DNA of 52,532 nt from JAWXBM01 sp034440115 (lineage in GTDB: Bacteria; Pseudomonadota; Gammaproteobacteria; Xanthomonadales; SZUA-36), in NCBI GenBank assembly GCA_034440115.1, contig JAWXBM010000059.1, forward strand, positions 1-52,532. Direction: 5' to 3'. The position numbers and the translations under genes are program-made. Positions 51,884 through 52,532 of the stretch are shown piece by piece; position 1 is the stretch's first letter, and every line of letters begins with the position of its first letter. The notes beneath the pieces were generated by a model. That model was given only the letters and a program-made list of their open reading frames with translations. It made no database searches and had not been told where the DNA came from.

Positions 51884-52134
51884 GAGACTTTCCCTAAATT
51901 TGGTGGATTATGATTTTGTACCCATGTTCACGTTTTTATGTGCGCGAATATAGGTATCATTTCAATTTATCAGTTTTATACTTACTCCGCAACATCATGA
52001 AGCATCCATCCTGACAAAAGATTGCTGGGCGCCTAATGAATTCGATTCAGCGTGAATCTACCAAGCCGCCTCATTTTGGAGCCGACTTCGAAAGTCACCA
52101 ATTGGCCAATATAGACATTTAAAGCGTATAAAGG

Positions 52135-52433
52135 CGCAGAGGGCTGGCTTTTGCAGCCGTGAAATTGGGAGCTTCAATTCATGCATGCAGCGCTGTGCAA
52201 TCGATCGGCCAGGCTGGTGCAAAGTGGCAACTTAAAACCGCAAGTGGTCTACTCTCGGACAAACGGGTGTTAATCGCTGCCAATGGAGGGAACGCACAAC
52301 TTCATCCGCAGTTAAGCAGAACAACGCTGCCGCTCAATGTAATTGAGTATGCAACCCGGCCGTTGAGCGCACTGGAACACGACGGTATTCTGAAAAACGA
52401 TATTTCGTTTACCGACAAGCAAGCTTATATCTT
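52135..52433 (+). pseudogene. Internal fragment of a FAD-dependent oxidoreductase (DAO family), cut by the terminal repeat
   Basis: The frame RRGLAFAAVKLGA through LIAANGGNAQLH, TTLPLNVIEYATRPLSALE and SFTDKQAYIF aligns with roughly residues 203-305 of the intact enzyme at 14638-15939 (SRGLAEAAIRHGA, LAANGGNSALH, TALPLSVFQYATQPLAPEQ, SFTDKQPYIF). Both ends are missing: an in-frame TAA at 52129-52131 lies just upstream with no FAD-binding N-terminus, and downstream similarity stops exactly at the repeat junction (52434). The frame runs on into the repeat to a stop at 52492-52494 but this tail is not oxidoreductase sequence. Confidence 0.8.
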
Positions 52434-52532
52434 CCTGATTATCCATGTTTCTCAGCTATTGATAAGGTCCCAGTATAACGTCGTAACTCCCTGAACAAAT
52501 AGGAGTTCCGAGATGAGCAAGTATGCAGTCCA
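52434..52532 (+). mobile_element. Right copy of the inverted repeat: 5' end of a probable insertion sequence
   Basis: 52434-52528 is identical to the reverse complement of 1-95; four further bases continue the same element. It interrupts a FAD oxidoreductase relic, showing that the repeat moved into a gene. AGGAG at 52501-52505 and ATG at 52513 start an outward-reading gene. The two copies face away from each other, as in a composite element or two independent insertions. Confidence 0.65.
52513..52532 (+). CDS. Partial gene, first six codons (MSKYAV), probable transposase
   Basis: ATG 7 bases after AGGAG at the very end of the window. It is the same start as at 16-1 on the minus strand. Transposase identity is inferred only from the repeated, insertion-like context. 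Confidence 0.4.

Noticed and set aside
52434..52494. C-terminal extension of the oxidoreductase fragment
   Set aside because: This part is the inverted repeat read through by chance and has no similarity to the oxidoreductase.
1..52532. Matching ends as evidence of a circular replicon
   Set aside because: The ends match in inverted, not direct, orientation, so they cannot be a circular overlap.
1..52532. CRISPR arrays, tRNA or rRNA genes, prophage
   Set aside because: No regularly spaced repeats, cloverleaf sequences, rRNA blocks or phage structural genes were seen on reading.

Overview
This window looks like part of the chromosome of a free-living Gram-negative bacterium, most likely a gammaproteobacterium. 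The evidence is three TonB-dependent outer-membrane receptors (TBDRs) plus the relic of a fourth, Sec, Tat and lipoprotein signal peptides, strong AGGAG ribosome binding sites and roughly balanced base composition. No rRNA, tRNA, phage or CRISPR sequence was seen. The taxon is inferred from gene types, not from a marker gene.

Layout. Bases 1-95 and 52434-52528 are a perfect 95-bp inverted repeat. Each copy carries the 5' end of the same outward-facing gene (MSKYAV..., preceded by AGGAG), so the segment is bracketed by two inverted copies of a probable insertion sequence. From 91 to 21527 every gene lies on the minus strand. In transcription order these are a lipocalin-like gene, two amidohydrolases, a DUF3830 protein, a MarR regulator, a FAD amine/amino-acid oxidase and a TBDR. 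After a hairpin at 11872-11899 comes an eleven-gene run: metallo-beta-lactamase-fold hydrolase, M28 peptidase, Tat-exported thioredoxin-fold protein, D-2-hydroxyacid dehydrogenase type, ornithine-cyclodeaminase type, short-chain dehydrogenase, small IacB-like protein, HpcH/HpaI aldolase, MFS transporter, L-2-hydroxyacid dehydrogenase and a thioredoxin-like protein. From 21849 to 36442 the genes are on the plus strand: amidohydrolase, APC permease, YtcJ-type amidohydrolase, MarR, amidohydrolase-2, sodium symporter with a 34-residue partner, MFS, TBDR relic and two tandem amidohydrolases. The remainder, 36.5-52 kb, is a mosaic: TBDR, S9 peptidase, VOC protein, aminotransferase, broken alpha/beta hydrolase, threonine-dehydratase type enzyme, broken neurotransmitter-type transporter, amidohydrolase, and a large TBDR.

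How the genes may work together (inference). The content reads as a scavenging and catabolic island for peptides, N-acylated or cyclised amino acids, or related amides. TBDRs would bring substrate into the periplasm. Exported S9 and M28 peptidases and eight amidohydrolase-superfamily enzymes would cleave it. APC, SSS and MFS carriers would import the products. Oxidase, aminotransferase, dehydratase, cyclodeaminase, aldolase and paired L-/D-2-hydroxyacid dehydrogenases would feed carbon to central metabolism. No substrate can be read from the sequence.

The most unusual signal is a paralogous expansion of amidohydrolases with altered metal-site motifs. Four (17118-18806, 32995-34638, 34877-36442, 46956-48572) have Asn in place of the first His of the HxH motif. 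Two others (19027-20382, 21849-23258) keep HxH but have Asp where the next metal-binding His is expected. Both classes are linked to TBDRs, and one TBDR-amidohydrolase module appears duplicated, with the receptor copy decayed to a frameshifted C-terminal stub.
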